The notes: generated by a model not told the origin, from the letters alone. Shown: positions 8,749-17,064, counted from the stretch's first letter. The stretch: DNA of 64,000 nucleotides from CAZAPG01 sp964486935 (GCA_964486935.1 CAZAPG010000004.1:124001-188000); one strand, 5' to 3'. Made by a program: numbers and translations.

Positions 8749-10908
8749 CTAGGCGTTGGGCATTTTGCTATTGCCCCGGCCGGATGCGCCGTTGCCGGCC
8801 TCGGTGTACTGCTCGACCAGTTGGCTAATGCCCGCCGGTTGGCCGATGACAATTAGATGGTCGTTTTCGCGGAAGACCGTATCGCCCCGGGGCACGATGG
8901 TATGGTCATCGCGCTGAATCAGGGCCACCAGCGTGTCTTGCGGCAGCGAGACGGTATGCAATGGCTTGTCGATCAGGCGCTGCGCTTGCGTGCCCGGCGT
9001 CAACTTCAACGACAGATATTTTTCATCGTGCAGCAGCGCTTCTTTGAGCGCGGTTGCCCCAGCGGCGGCCTGCCAGGCCGACATGAAACCCTCGTCATCT
9101 GCCCGTTCGGCCAGTTCGGCCAAAAAGCGAAGATGCTGTTTTGGCGTTTCTTCCGGGCTAACCAGAAAGAAGAAGGCGTAAATCGGATCGTCCGGGGAGT
9201 GTTCGCCATGTACATCCATCACGTCTACCTGGATGCCGCGCTTTGAGCGAACCATGACCAGTTCCGGCTGCTGTAGTCTAAACAACAGCAGGCTGGGCAG
9301 CGAGACGCCTTTGGAGACCGGCGTCCAGCCGATGCGCGCTTCCTGCAAAAAGCCAGTGACCAGCTCATCCTCCGTAGCCGACAGGCGCGGGGCCAGAATG
9401 GCCGACACCCGCCGGACAATATCACCATAAGAACGCTCGTCGCCGTTCAGGTCGATGACCTCGGCGCGCGTAACCAACTCGTCAAAGGGGTCTTCATTGC
9501 GCAGCCCTTTCTCGCGCATGATTTGCCATAGTTCTTTGTCCAACCCGCTGTAGCGTCGCTGGCCCAGCCGGGCAAACCAGTGATAAATAGCCCCGTGCCG
9601 CACTACCCGCTTTTGGCCGTAGTAGACATACCACAATGCGCACACCACGGCCATGGCCAGGGTGAAGAGGATGGCCTGCAACCCCATGTAGATAATCAGG
9701 CACAGCGAGGTGAGGATGCCGAAGTATTGCATCCAGGGATAGAGCGGCGTGCGGTAGTTGGGATCGTACGAGTCGATGCGGCTCTCGCGCATGATGATGA
9801 CGGCAAAGTTGATCAGGATAAACATGAACAGTTGAAACGCGCTGGCCAGTTTGGCAATGCCTGCCTCATCCAGGGCCAATATAAAGAAAATCATTAAGCC
9901 CGAGGTGGTCACAATAGCCGTCACCGGCGTTTGGAAACGGCCCAATTTGGCGAAAACGTCCGGGATTAGCCGATCGCGGGCCATGGCCAGCGGGTAACGA
10001 GAGGCCGACAGCAGCCCGGCGTTGCCGGTGGAGGCAAAGGCGGCAATGGCGGCCAGCACAATCAAGACCAGCCCAATGGGTTGGGGCAGCCAGCTTAGAA
10101 AGGTCTCGCCGGCAGTGGCCACCGGGGTCAAATCTTCACGCAGCGCCGCCGGGTTCAACACAGCCACAATGATAAAGACACCCACCACGTAGATGAAGGT
10201 GGTCAGGGCCAGCGAGATAATCATCCCCAGCGGAATGTTGCGGGCCGGATTCTTGATCTCCTCGGCCACGCTGGCGACTTTTGTTAATCCCGCATAGGAT
10301 ACAAATACAAAACCAACGGTTGCCAGCAAGCCTTCAATGCCAAAGGGCAAAAACGGAGTCATCCGCGACTGGAGCGTGGCCGGACTTTCGGTGGCGAAGA
10401 CATGGAACAGACCTTGCACAATGAAAAACATCAAAATTCCAACCAGGATGGTGACCAGTAATCTTTGCAGCCCGGTGGTCTCTTTGGCTCCAAAAATATT
10501 GAGTCCCATAAAAATGAGGGTGAGCGTAATGGCCACCGGCTTAACCGGCAGTTCGATAAAAATAGCGGCGTATGCGCCAATGCCAATCAGCGCAAACGCG
10601 GTTTTCAGCGTCAGGGCCAGATAGGTTCCCAGCCCGCCAACCGTACCGGCCAATGGCCCCAGGCTGCGATCTAAAAAGTAGTAAGCGCCGCCGGCGCGGG
10701 GCATGGCCGTAGCCAGTTCGGCCATGCTGAACATGGCCGGCAAAATCAACAGTCCGGCAATAAAATAGGCAATCACTACCGCCGGTCCGGCCTGGGCTGC
10801 GGCCAGCCCCGGCAGCAAGAAAAAGCCGGAACTGAACATGGCGCCGGTGCTAATGGCCACCACATCAAAGAGGGTCAGTTCCTTTTTCAAGCGTTTGGTC
10901 ATTTGCAT
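8749..10908 (-). CDS. APC-superfamily permease with EIIA-like and RCK_C (TrkA-C) regulatory domains
   Basis: 719 residues. Residues about 10-430 form a 12-helix amino acid/polyamine/organocation permease (helix 1 TLFDVVAISTGAMFSSGFF; AGGAYYFLDRSLGPLAG in helix 3). Residues about 465-615 fold like a PTS EIIA (type 2) domain, but the usual AIPH phosphorylation motif reads SLPS near residue 533, so the active histidine is missing. Residues about 630-705 are an RCK_C domain (DTVFRENDHLIVIG), which binds nucleotides or second messengers in K+ channels and transporters. It sits between mnhA and mnhB on the same strand. Substrate cannot be read from the sequence; ligand gating through the tail is inference. 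The chosen ATG at 10908 has AAAGGA upstream. Confidence 0.88.
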   Translation of the reverse strand: MQMTKRLKKELTLFDVVAISTGAMFSSGFFLLPGLAAAQAGPAVVIAYFIAGLLILPAMFSMAELATAMPRAGGAYYFLDRSLGPLAGTVGGLGTYLALTLKTAFALIGIGAYAAIFIELPVKPVAITLTLIFMGLNIFGAKETTGLQRLLVTILVGILMFFIVQGLFHVFATESPATLQSRMTPFLPFGIEGLLATVGFVFVSYAGLTKVASVAEEIKNPARNIPLGMIISLALTTFIYVVGVFIIVAVLNPAALREDLTPVATAGETFLSWLPQPIGLVLIVLAAIAAFASTGNAGLLSASRYPLAMARDRLIPDVFAKLGRFQTPVTAIVTTSGLMIFFILALDEAGIAKLASAFQLFMFILINFAVIIMRESRIDSYDPNYRTPLYPWMQYFGILTSLCLIIYMGLQAILFTLAMAVVCALWYVYYGQKRVVRHGAIYHWFARLGQRRYSGLDKELWQIMREKGLRNEDPFDELVTRAEVIDLNGDERSYGDIVRRVSAILAPRLSATEDELVTGFLQEARIGWTPVSKGVSLPSLLLFRLQQPELVMVRSKRGIQVDVMDVHGEHSPDDPIYAFFFLVSPEETPKQHLRFLAELAERADDEGFMSAWQAAAGATALKEALLHDEKYLSLKLTPGTQAQRLIDKPLHTVSLPQDTLVALIQRDDHTIVPRGDTVFRENDHLIVIGQPAGISQLVEQYTEAGNGASGRGNSKMPNA

Positions 10909-10971
10909 AATCAGATAAGTCCTTTCCAATCCATTTGGTGAAAAAATAAGGTCTTTGCGGTTTGGTGTGAT

Positions 10972-11033
10972 GGAGTCACAAAGCTTGCTTTGTAAAATGG
11001 CTGTTTGTTTAGCAAAGCAGGCTTTGCGACTCC
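10972..11033. repeat. 21-bp imperfect inverted repeat
   Basis: GGAGTCACAAAGCTTGCTTTG (10972-10992; 21 bases, given only to locate the arm) pairs with 11013-11033 with two mismatches around a 20-bp AT-rich loop. It lies in the 160-bp gap between mnhA and the permease gene. There is no T-run, so a dispersed palindrome or an mRNA-processing hairpin is likelier than a terminator. Confidence 0.6.
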
Positions 11034-11068
11034 TTTAACTCGCCGTTCCGCAAAGAAACATACCCAGT

Positions 11069-13369
11069 TCAGGTTTTGACGCGCTGCTTGAGCAGAGCAT
11101 AAATGCCGATGGCGGCCACGGCCAGCACCGTAATCTCGCCCAACGTGTCGAGCGCCCGGAAATCGACCAGAATGACGTTGACAATGTTGCGCCCTTTGGC
11201 CAGCGTGGCGCTGGTTTCGGCAAAAAAGGACGCCAGGCGCGACTGCATCGGTACGGACAGGGCGGTCAGCGCCAGCAGAAAAACCAGCCCGCCGGCGGCC
11301 AGGGCCACCAGCGCGTCGCGAGCGCGACTGGCTGCGCCGGACAGCCGGGAAAAACGTGGCAGGTGGTACAGGGTCAGCGCCAAAATGATGACCGTCAGCG
11401 TTTCCACAGCCAGTTGGGTCATGGCTAAATCGGGCGCGCCGTAAAAGACAAAGAGCAACGACAGGCCATAGCCAATCACCCCCAGCGCGGCAATGGTGGC
11501 CAGCCGGGAGTTGGAAACCACCGCCGCCAGCGTGGCCAGCAGCATCACCAGCGCCACGGTTATCTCATGGATAGTTACGCCCGACCAGTTGCCCGCGATA
11601 TTCAAACCATAGCGGTTGAGCAAAGTGTAGCCAACCAGACCGGCCACGGCCAGCACAATGGTCAACAGGTAAAACCGCAGGTAGCCGTGCTGCAAAAGGC
11701 GCGTTTGCCCGGCGGCGAGGGAGCGCAGACCATTGAGCGCCAAATTGTAGCCTCGTTCCGGGCCGATGGCAGCAACAGCAGTATTGGCGGGTTGCAGCCG
11801 GCGGCGCAACACATCACGTTTAGCGTACAGGCCAACCCCGGCTAACAGGGTGGCCAGGCTGAGCCAGAAAACGGCGTTGATGCCGCTCCAGGCGGCCAGT
11901 TTGACCTGCACCAACTCATCGGCAATGATCGAGGCCGAGGTTGCCAGAAACGGGGTGAGCAGGCTGCCGGGTACAAATTCTAATATCACAACCAGCAGCA
12001 GCCCCAGCGCGGCCAGCAGCAGCGGCCCCAGCCACAGGCTCGGCGGCGCTTCACGGGCGGGCTTGGGCGTGGCGGCAGGTCGCCCCAAAAAGGGACGGAC
12101 GGCCACCAACCCGGCCACAACCACGGTGAAGACGTTGGCCAGCAGTACCGCGCCGGTCAGCAGCCAGCCCGCCGCCGGGGCGGTCAGCGCAGCTTCGTAA
12201 ATCAGTTTTTTGCCGATGTAGCCCACAAACAGGGGCAGCGCGCCGGCCATCGAGAGGGCGGCCAGGGTGACGGCCACAAACGTGACCGGCATGCCCCGGC
12301 GCAGGCCGCTCAGGTGGGTGATGTCTCGCGTGCCGGTTTCATGGTCAATGGCGCCGGCGGCCATAAAGAGCGCGCCCTTGTACAGCGAGTGGACAATCAA
12401 AAAGACAACCGCCGCTTTGACTGCTACCGCCGTACCCACGCCCAGCAGCAGCACCAGCGTGCCCAGGGCGCTGATGGTGGAGTAGGCCAGAATGCGCTTC
12501 AAATCGGTTTGTTGCCAGGCCAGATACGCGCCCACCAGCATGGTGATAGCCCCGGCGGTGGTCAGGCTGACCTGCCAGGCCGGGGTGTCGCCCAGAATGG
12601 GGCTGAAACGGGCCAGCAGAAAGACCCCGGCTTTGACCATGGTGGCCGAGTGCAGATAGGCGCTGACCGGCGTTGGGGCGGCCATGGCGTTGGGCAGCCA
12701 GATGTGAAATGGAAATTGGGCCGACTTGGTGAACGCGCCCAGTAAGATGAGCAGCAGGATGGGCAGGTAGAATGAGCTGGTTTGAATGGTTGCGCCCTGC
12801 TCCAGCAGGGTTGCCAGTTCCCAACTGCCGCCGACCTGCCCCAGCAGCACCAGCCCGGCCAGTAATGCCAATCCGCCCAGCCCGGTTATCAACAGAGCTT
12901 GCAGCGCCGATGCCCTGGCACTGGCCTGGCGGTGGTTGAAGCCAATCAGCAGGTAGGAACTGAGGCTGGTCAGTTCCCAAAAAATGAACATCGTGATAAT
13001 GTTGCCCGACAGCACCAGGCCCAGCATGGCGGTCATAAAAAGCAGCAGGTAGAGGTAAAAGCGGCCCAATTGCGGGTGGCCGGCCAGATACCCGCCGGCG
13101 TAAATTGTCACCAGCGAGCCGATGCCACTGATGAGCAGGGCGAAAACCAGACTCAGACCGTCAACATAAAAGGAGAGGTTGACCCCAAAACTGGGTACCC
13201 AGGCCAAACTGGCGGACATCACCTCGCCGGCGGCCACGCGACCAATCAGGCTGGCAAGGTACAGGGTAATAGCCAGCGGCAGCAGGGCGATGAGCCAGCC
13301 CGGTTTTATTCGCTGTAGCCAGATTTTGCTGATAGTTGCTTTTGACTCGGAAAAAACGGCACCCGTCAT
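11069..13369 (-). CDS. mnhA: Mrp/Mnh antiporter subunit A with MbhD/MbhE domains
   Basis: 766 residues, AAAGGA before the ATG. The N-terminal two thirds are NuoL/MnhA-like with VDGLSLVFALLISGIG, the proton-path Glu in FIFWELTSLSSYLL, the Lys in FTKSAQFPFHIWLPNAMAAP and HSATMVKAG. From about 600 a MbhD-like (DUF4040) region carries YGAPDLAMTQLAVETLT; the end (about 680-760) is MbhE-like with NVILVDFRALDTLGEITVLA. This fused A-D-E form is standard for Mrp antiporters. It is the first antiporter gene after htpX and is separated from mnhB by the permease gene. Confidence 0.95.
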   Translation of the reverse strand: MTGAVFSESKATISKIWLQRIKPGWLIALLPLAITLYLASLIGRVAAGEVMSASLAWVPSFGVNLSFYVDGLSLVFALLISGIGSLVTIYAGGYLAGHPQLGRFYLYLLLFMTAMLGLVLSGNIITMFIFWELTSLSSYLLIGFNHRQASARASALQALLITGLGGLALLAGLVLLGQVGGSWELATLLEQGATIQTSSFYLPILLLILLGAFTKSAQFPFHIWLPNAMAAPTPVSAYLHSATMVKAGVFLLARFSPILGDTPAWQVSLTTAGAITMLVGAYLAWQQTDLKRILAYSTISALGTLVLLLGVGTAVAVKAAVVFLIVHSLYKGALFMAAGAIDHETGTRDITHLSGLRRGMPVTFVAVTLAALSMAGALPLFVGYIGKKLIYEAALTAPAAGWLLTGAVLLANVFTVVVAGLVAVRPFLGRPAATPKPAREAPPSLWLGPLLLAALGLLLVVILEFVPGSLLTPFLATSASIIADELVQVKLAAWSGINAVFWLSLATLLAGVGLYAKRDVLRRRLQPANTAVAAIGPERGYNLALNGLRSLAAGQTRLLQHGYLRFYLLTIVLAVAGLVGYTLLNRYGLNIAGNWSGVTIHEITVALVMLLATLAAVVSNSRLATIAALGVIGYGLSLLFVFYGAPDLAMTQLAVETLTVIILALTLYHLPRFSRLSGAASRARDALVALAAGGLVFLLALTALSVPMQSRLASFFAETSATLAKGRNIVNVILVDFRALDTLGEITVLAVAAIGIYALLKQRVKT

Positions 13370-13389
13370 TTTTGGGTCCTTTGGTCGAA

Positions 13390-13418
13390 ACCCTAAAGGT
13401 TTTCAAAACCTTTAGGGT
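13390..13418 (-). terminator. Perfect 14-bp hairpin between htpX and mnhA
   Basis: ACCCTAAAGGTTTT and its exact complement surround a single C. On the minus strand it follows the htpX stop codon by 17 bases and precedes mnhA by about 20. The stem is A/T-rich at its tip and is followed by only a short T stretch (TTT), so termination would be partial at best. It could equally be a dispersed repeat or an mRNA stabiliser. Confidence 0.45.
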
Positions 13419-13435
13419 CTGGTCCGGTTAGTTGA

Positions 13436-14332
13436 TTACCTGATTCCGGCAGCCCACAATGCTTCGGGTCGGGCCATCGCGTGCAGGCGCTTGATGCGCT
13501 CGGCGGTGTGGGGATGGGTGCGGAACAAGCCGGTTAAACCTCCACGGAGCGGGTTGACAATGTACAGCGGCGAGGTGGCCGGGTTGACTTCCATCGGAGC
13601 GTGGTTGGCGCTCATTTCCAGCTTGTGCAGGGCGCTGGCCAATGGCAGCGGGTCGCCCAGAATTTCGGCGCCACCGGCGTCGGCGCTGAACTCGCGTGAG
13701 CGAGAGATGGCCAGTTGAATGAGCACAGCCGCAATGGGGGCCAGGATAATCATGACCAGCCCGCCCAGCAGGTCGCCCAGGCCGCCGCCTTCCTCTTCTT
13801 CGCCGGCAAAGCCGCTCATACCAAAGATGAGCGCCCATTGGGCCATTTCGGCCATAAAGGTGATGGCCCCGGCAATGGTGGCGGCGATGCTGGCAATGAG
13901 CGTGTCGTGGTGTTTGATATGGGCCAGCTCGTGGGCCATAACCCCGGCCAACTCGTCGCGGTTGAGCATGCGCATCAGGCCGGCGGTGGCGGCGACGGCG
14001 CTTTTACCGGGACTGCGCCCCGTAGCAAAGGCGTTGGGCGCTTCGGTGTCGATGAGGTAGACGCGAGGTTTGGGCAGGCCGGCCCGCGCCGCCAACTCCT
14101 CCACGATACGGTGCAGATCAGGCGCTTCATCGTAACTCACTTCTCGCGCGCCGCTCATGCGCAAGGCAATTTTATCCGAGAACCACCAGGCGCCCATGTT
14201 CATCACAACGGCCAGACCAAAGGCGATGACCATACCAACCTGACCGCCCAGCGCTGAGCCGGTGACGACGAGCAGGCCGGTGAGTACTGCCAAAAGGATT
14301 GTGGCTTTAAAAGTGTTCCAGATTTTCATCAT
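13436..14332 (-). CDS. htpX: HtpX-like membrane zinc metalloprotease (M48)
   Basis: 298 residues, start with GGAGG five bases upstream. Two N-terminal helices, then the catalytic HELAH motif (about 131-135, in MAHELAHIKHHD), two further helices and the third zinc ligand in SREFSADA. NAFATGRSPGKSAVAAT before the active site is characteristic. HtpX degrades misfolded inner-membrane proteins with its active site on the cytoplasmic face and is usually stress-induced. Here a strong promoter and a terminator-bearing leader precede it (see 14356-14506), so expression is probably set by attenuation. Confidence 0.94.
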   Translation of the reverse strand: MMKIWNTFKATILLAVLTGLLVVTGSALGGQVGMVIAFGLAVVMNMGAWWFSDKIALRMSGAREVSYDEAPDLHRIVEELAARAGLPKPRVYLIDTEAPNAFATGRSPGKSAVAATAGLMRMLNRDELAGVMAHELAHIKHHDTLIASIAATIAGAITFMAEMAQWALIFGMSGFAGEEEEGGGLGDLLGGLVMIILAPIAAVLIQLAISRSREFSADAGGAEILGDPLPLASALHKLEMSANHAPMEVNPATSPLYIVNPLRGGLTGLFRTHPHTAERIKRLHAMARPEALWAAGIR

Positions 14333-14355
14333 TTTCCTCCAAAAATTTTGTAAAT

Positions 14356-14454
14356 AAAAAGGCCGACAGCACTCCTCATGGAGGATTTAGCTGCCGGCCT
14401 ATTTTACAACCCGTCTACTTCTGCAACAGAAGTTTACGCTTTGTCTAATCTGCC
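14356..14454 (-). ncRNA. Structured leader with intrinsic terminator, copy 1 (htpX)
   Basis: Read on the minus strand: GGCAGAUU, then ACAAAGCGU, a variable hairpin (ACUUCUG/CAGAAGU), ACGGGUUGUAAAAUA, and a 10-bp stem (GGCCGGCAGC / GCUGUCGGCC) ending in UUUUU at 14356-14360. The ATG of htpX lies about 25 nt further on, with its Shine-Dalgarno just after the terminator. Two more copies precede other genes in this window. Conserved flanks, a variable but always paired hairpin and a terminator placed before the ribosome site are the layout of a riboswitch or protein-controlled attenuator. The class was not recognised. Confidence 0.75.
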
Positions 14455-14477
14455 AATATTTTGTCTATGTTTTGTAC

Positions 14478-14506
14478 ACTATAACACAATTTTGTGTTGG
14501 TGTCAA
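14478..14506 (-). promoter_or_regulatory. Sigma-70 promoter of htpX leader
   Basis: Minus strand TTGACA (14506-14501), 17-bp spacer, TATAGT (14483-14478). Transcription would begin near 14471, about 16 nt before the conserved leader. The spacer contains AACACAA-N2-TTGTGTT, a 7-bp inverted repeat that would serve well as an operator. Confidence 0.75.
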
Positions 14507-14563
14507 GAGTATTGTCAATTTTCTAATAAAATTCTTATATTCAGAGCGATGGTTTTGAGTTTG

Positions 14564-15625
14564 CTAACCATATTGTGGTTGGAGGTATTGTTCTGGCAAT
14601 AGATAACGCAACAAGCAACCGACGCCGCCAAATTCCATTAACAGGGGGCTGTAGTTGACCACTTCAACCTGGCATTGACTCTGAGTGGCCAGCCGCACTA
14701 ACTCTTCTCTAAGCGTGAGGTCGGGCATGTCTTGAGCCAGCACCAGCACGTCGGCCTGGCCCTGTTGTAACGCCTCTAAGGTAGCCTCTGGTCCCACTAC
14801 GGCTAAGCCGCTGGTTCTGATCTCTCGATAGAGGGTATCAACAACAGCTTGTGACTCCCGTTCTTCCTGCTCAATAAACTGAGCCAGTGTGACCGCCACC
14901 ACATCCGAGATAGCGTCATTTGGACCGGCCACAACCATATCTATCAACTTTTCCTCCAGATGCCTGGGCAGGGCTTTTCTGATTCTGGTCGTCATTTGCG
15001 GATTTCCGGCCAGGACTAGATGCGTGTGTCCGCCCGCCGACATAAGGCGCTCCAGAATTTTGATTTTCTCTTTGACAAACTGATTGGTCCGTTCCCGCCG
15101 GTGGTTTTGGTAATGCTCTTTGGTCCACTCACGGCCTACCCGCTGGCGCAACTCTGGCCGTTCGCGCCACAGTTCTTCGGTCACGGATCCCAAATTGACC
15201 TCTAAAATTCGGGCGCTTTCTTCGGTTGATATCATCACCACATAGCGATGGTAGGTGTCTTTTAACTCAATCAGGTGATAAATGTTGGGCAGAGCGGTAA
15301 CGGCAATCCAGTTAGATACGGGCACTTTGAATTGAAGCGGCAAAAAGAAGTCGCCTTCTCCGGCCCGGGCAAAAATTGCCACGCCTCTGGCATCGGGCAG
15401 CAGTTCCGTGTCGACAAATTCTTCAATCTGGTTCATCGCCGCTTCAAAATCGTCACGCGCCCGGCCCCAAAGACTTTGGCGCAGCGTTTGCCCTCGATTG
15501 GTTAGCTCCAGCCGGTTAGCCAATTCGTTGCCTTCTCGGTTGAGATAGTAACTGACCACCGGTGAGTTTGTTTCGTTCAGCGTAGCCAGCGTACGGATAT
15601 GTTTTTGTAAATTCTTTAACTCCAT
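14564..15625 (-). CDS. eRF1/Vms1-like (baeRF family) protein
   Basis: 353 residues from the ATG at 15625 (AAGGGG upstream; the longer TTG start falls inside the leader terminator). The layout is that of bacterial/archaeal eRF1-like proteins: an N-terminal domain, a central ribonuclease-H-like domain (YHRYVVMISTEESARILEV), and an L30e-like end with GGVGCLLRYLLPEQY. These proteins are thought to act on stalled ribosomes or peptidyl-tRNA; the exact reaction for this subgroup is not established. Sharing a leader type with htpX suggests a stress role. It is preceded by leader copy 2. Confidence 0.75.
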   Translation of the reverse strand: MELKNLQKHIRTLATLNETNSPVVSYYLNREGNELANRLELTNRGQTLRQSLWGRARDDFEAAMNQIEEFVDTELLPDARGVAIFARAGEGDFFLPLQFKVPVSNWIAVTALPNIYHLIELKDTYHRYVVMISTEESARILEVNLGSVTEELWRERPELRQRVGREWTKEHYQNHRRERTNQFVKEKIKILERLMSAGGHTHLVLAGNPQMTTRIRKALPRHLEEKLIDMVVAGPNDAISDVVAVTLAQFIEQEERESQAVVDTLYREIRTSGLAVVGPEATLEALQQGQADVLVLAQDMPDLTLREELVRLATQSQCQVEVVNYSPLLMEFGGVGCLLRYLLPEQYLQPQYG

Positions 15626-15650
15626 CAGTTTCCCCTTTCGGTAATTGATC

Positions 15651-15753
15651 AAAAAAAATAGCCGACAGCTTTCCCGCCAGAGACATTAGCTGCCGGCCTA
15701 CTTTACAACCCGTCAATTTTTGAAGAGAAAATTGACGCTTTGTTAAATCTGCC
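15651..15753 (-). ncRNA. Structured leader with intrinsic terminator, copy 2 (eRF1-like gene)
   Basis: Minus-strand order is the same as copy 1: GGCAGAUUU, AACAAAGCGU, a 9-bp hairpin of unrelated sequence (GUCAAUUUU/AAAAUUGAC), ACGGGUUGUAAAGUA, then GGCCGGCAGC paired with GCUGUCGGCU and a run of eight U after AU. It ends 26 nt before the ATG at 15625. No clear -35/-10 was found in the 35 bp before it, so it may act inside a transcript coming from the upstream pair of genes. Confidence 0.75.
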
Positions 15754-15788
15754 GATGTTTTACTTATCTGTGCTGCATATGTGATGGC

Positions 15789-16589
15789 TCAAATACGGGC
15801 CAGTTTAACTTCTTCCAGCGCCTCAAGATGATCCTGCAAGGTGTGAACCTCTTCATCAATTTCATCCAACAGGCGGCGGTAATCGGCCACTTGCCGGGTA
15901 GATTGCCCGGCCAAAATTTGCGAGTAGATGGCGCCCAGCATGGAGAGCGTGCTTTCTATTTTGATTTCCGCCATTTGGATGTTGCGCTGCAATTTTTCAA
16001 GGGCCGCTAACTGCTGGCGGCGGTTGTTTACGGTTCGTTCCAGTTCGGCAATTATCATTGGATCGGACTCGTGGCTTAATCGGGCTTCAAGGCTGGCAAT
16101 GGATTTGGGTACCTCTTTCAGATCTGTATTGATCAGTTTATTTTGCCGAAAATTCTCAATCCGCTGCGCCAGATTGATAATGGACGTTGTCCACGCCTGT
16201 ACGTGAGCCGCCACTTCTCGCACCCGATGCTGATTAGCCGCGTCCGTTGAATCTCGGACCAGATGATCAATTTCGGCCTGATAGGCCTCGGCCTGCTCTA
16301 CGTACGATTGCAGGGTGTCATCGGAAAATCTCTTTGGTGTCGTCAATCGCCGGTCGGACGGTCTCAGGGTGGGACGCCTTTCAGCAGTTGGCACGGATTG
16401 AGGTTTGCGTTGGTGAGAGCGTGAGGCGATCAGATTGGTCAATATAGTCAAGAGAAGGCTCAAAATAGGCGCAATCTTTTTCCAATGCAGTTTCTTACGC
16501 ACTTTTTTGGGTAATTTTTTACCAATTTTGTTCAACAGTTCATCGCTGTCGTGATGGGTTTTGTTCAAGGCGGCCTCAATAAAGCCCAT
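15789..16589 (-). CDS. Unknown single-pass membrane / coiled-coil protein
   Basis: 266 residues. A basic N-terminal stretch (KIGKKLPKKVRKKLHWKK) leads into one hydrophobic segment (IAPILSLLLTILTNLIA, about 41-57), then a basic linker and, from about 95, long amphipathic helices with heptad character to the end. Probably anchored in the membrane with a cytoplasmic or extracytoplasmic coiled coil; topology uncertain. Its start overlaps the end of the 16576-16914 gene by 14 bases, so the two form one unit under leader copy 3. No family recognised. Confidence 0.7.
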   Translation of the reverse strand: MGFIEAALNKTHHDSDELLNKIGKKLPKKVRKKLHWKKIAPILSLLLTILTNLIASRSHQRKPQSVPTAERRPTLRPSDRRLTTPKRFSDDTLQSYVEQAEAYQAEIDHLVRDSTDAANQHRVREVAAHVQAWTTSIINLAQRIENFRQNKLINTDLKEVPKSIASLEARLSHESDPMIIAELERTVNNRRQQLAALEKLQRNIQMAEIKIESTLSMLGAIYSQILAGQSTRQVADYRRLLDEIDEEVHTLQDHLEALEEVKLARI

Positions 16590-16914
16590 TGTAACCTCCT
16601 GACTGGATCTGTTTTAGTAACGTTTGCCGGTTCAGCGGGTGTTCAAAAGAGCGAGCTAAATCATGCAACGAGGTTTTGATTTCTGGAGTATCGGCCAAAA
16701 AGTAATGCTGGTTAGCGTAGCTTATAACCCCCTTCTCGGTTAATTCCTTGATGATTTTTTCAACAAACCGGGTATCGCCCAAATACAATTTTTCGGCAAA
16801 GCAGTTACTTGTGCCCTGTACATGGGGATTTTGGTAAAGGAAGAGCAGCAAATTGAGCTTGTGGATGGAATCTATTTTTTTAGAGCGAATAAAATCTGAT
16901 ATGGTTTTGTTCAT
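16576..16914 (-). CDS. Unknown small protein, winged-helix-like
   Basis: 112 residues, GGAGA about 7 nt before the ATG. The pattern LNLLLFLYQNPH ... FAEKLYLGDTRFVEKIIKELTEKGVISY resembles a winged-helix fold (helix, recognition helix, then a short wing YANQHYFLA), as in small MarR/PadR-like or FaeA-type adapters. Overlaps the membrane/coiled-coil gene downstream. First gene after leader copy 3 and a strong promoter. DNA binding is inference; function unknown. Confidence 0.65.
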   Translation of the reverse strand: MNKTISDFIRSKKIDSIHKLNLLLFLYQNPHVQGTSNCFAEKLYLGDTRFVEKIIKELTEKGVISYANQHYFLADTPEIKTSLHDLARSFEHPLNRQTLLKQIQSGGYNGLY

Positions 16915-16939
16915 GGTCTATCTCCAAAATACCTAAAAC

Positions 16940-17036
16940 AAAAAGGCCAACAGCGCCCCGCTATTTAGGGTTGAACTGTTGGCCTATTTTACAACTCGGT
17001 TGCTTCTAGTTGAAGCCCACGCTTTGTTTAATCTGC
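16940..17036 (-). ncRNA. Structured leader with intrinsic terminator, copy 3 (unknown two-gene unit)
   Basis: Minus strand: GGCAGAUUAA, ACAAAGCGU, hairpin GCUUC/GAAGC, CCGAGUUGUAAAAUA, then GGCCAACAG paired with CUGUUGGCC and UUUUUGUU. Compared with copy 1 the terminator stem has changed from GG..UC to AA..UU while staying paired, and the inner hairpin is unrelated but still paired. Such compensatory change supports an RNA-level function. It ends 26 nt before the ATG at 16914. Confidence 0.75.
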
Positions 17037-17064
17037 CTGTTGGCTATTTACTTTATGCCCTCAC

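Noticed and set aside
8749..10908. Permease as a TrkH/KtrB-type potassium channel because of the RCK_C domain
   Set aside because: The membrane part has the APC helix-1 and helix-3 motifs and lacks pore-loop repeats.
12314..13318. Open frames on the strand opposite mnhA
   Set aside because: Shadows of mnhA; no ribosome sites or motifs.
13390..13418. Strong intrinsic terminator isolating htpX from the antiporter operon
   Set aside because: Stem is perfect but not GC-rich at the base and is followed by only three T on the minus strand; kept as a low-confidence feature.
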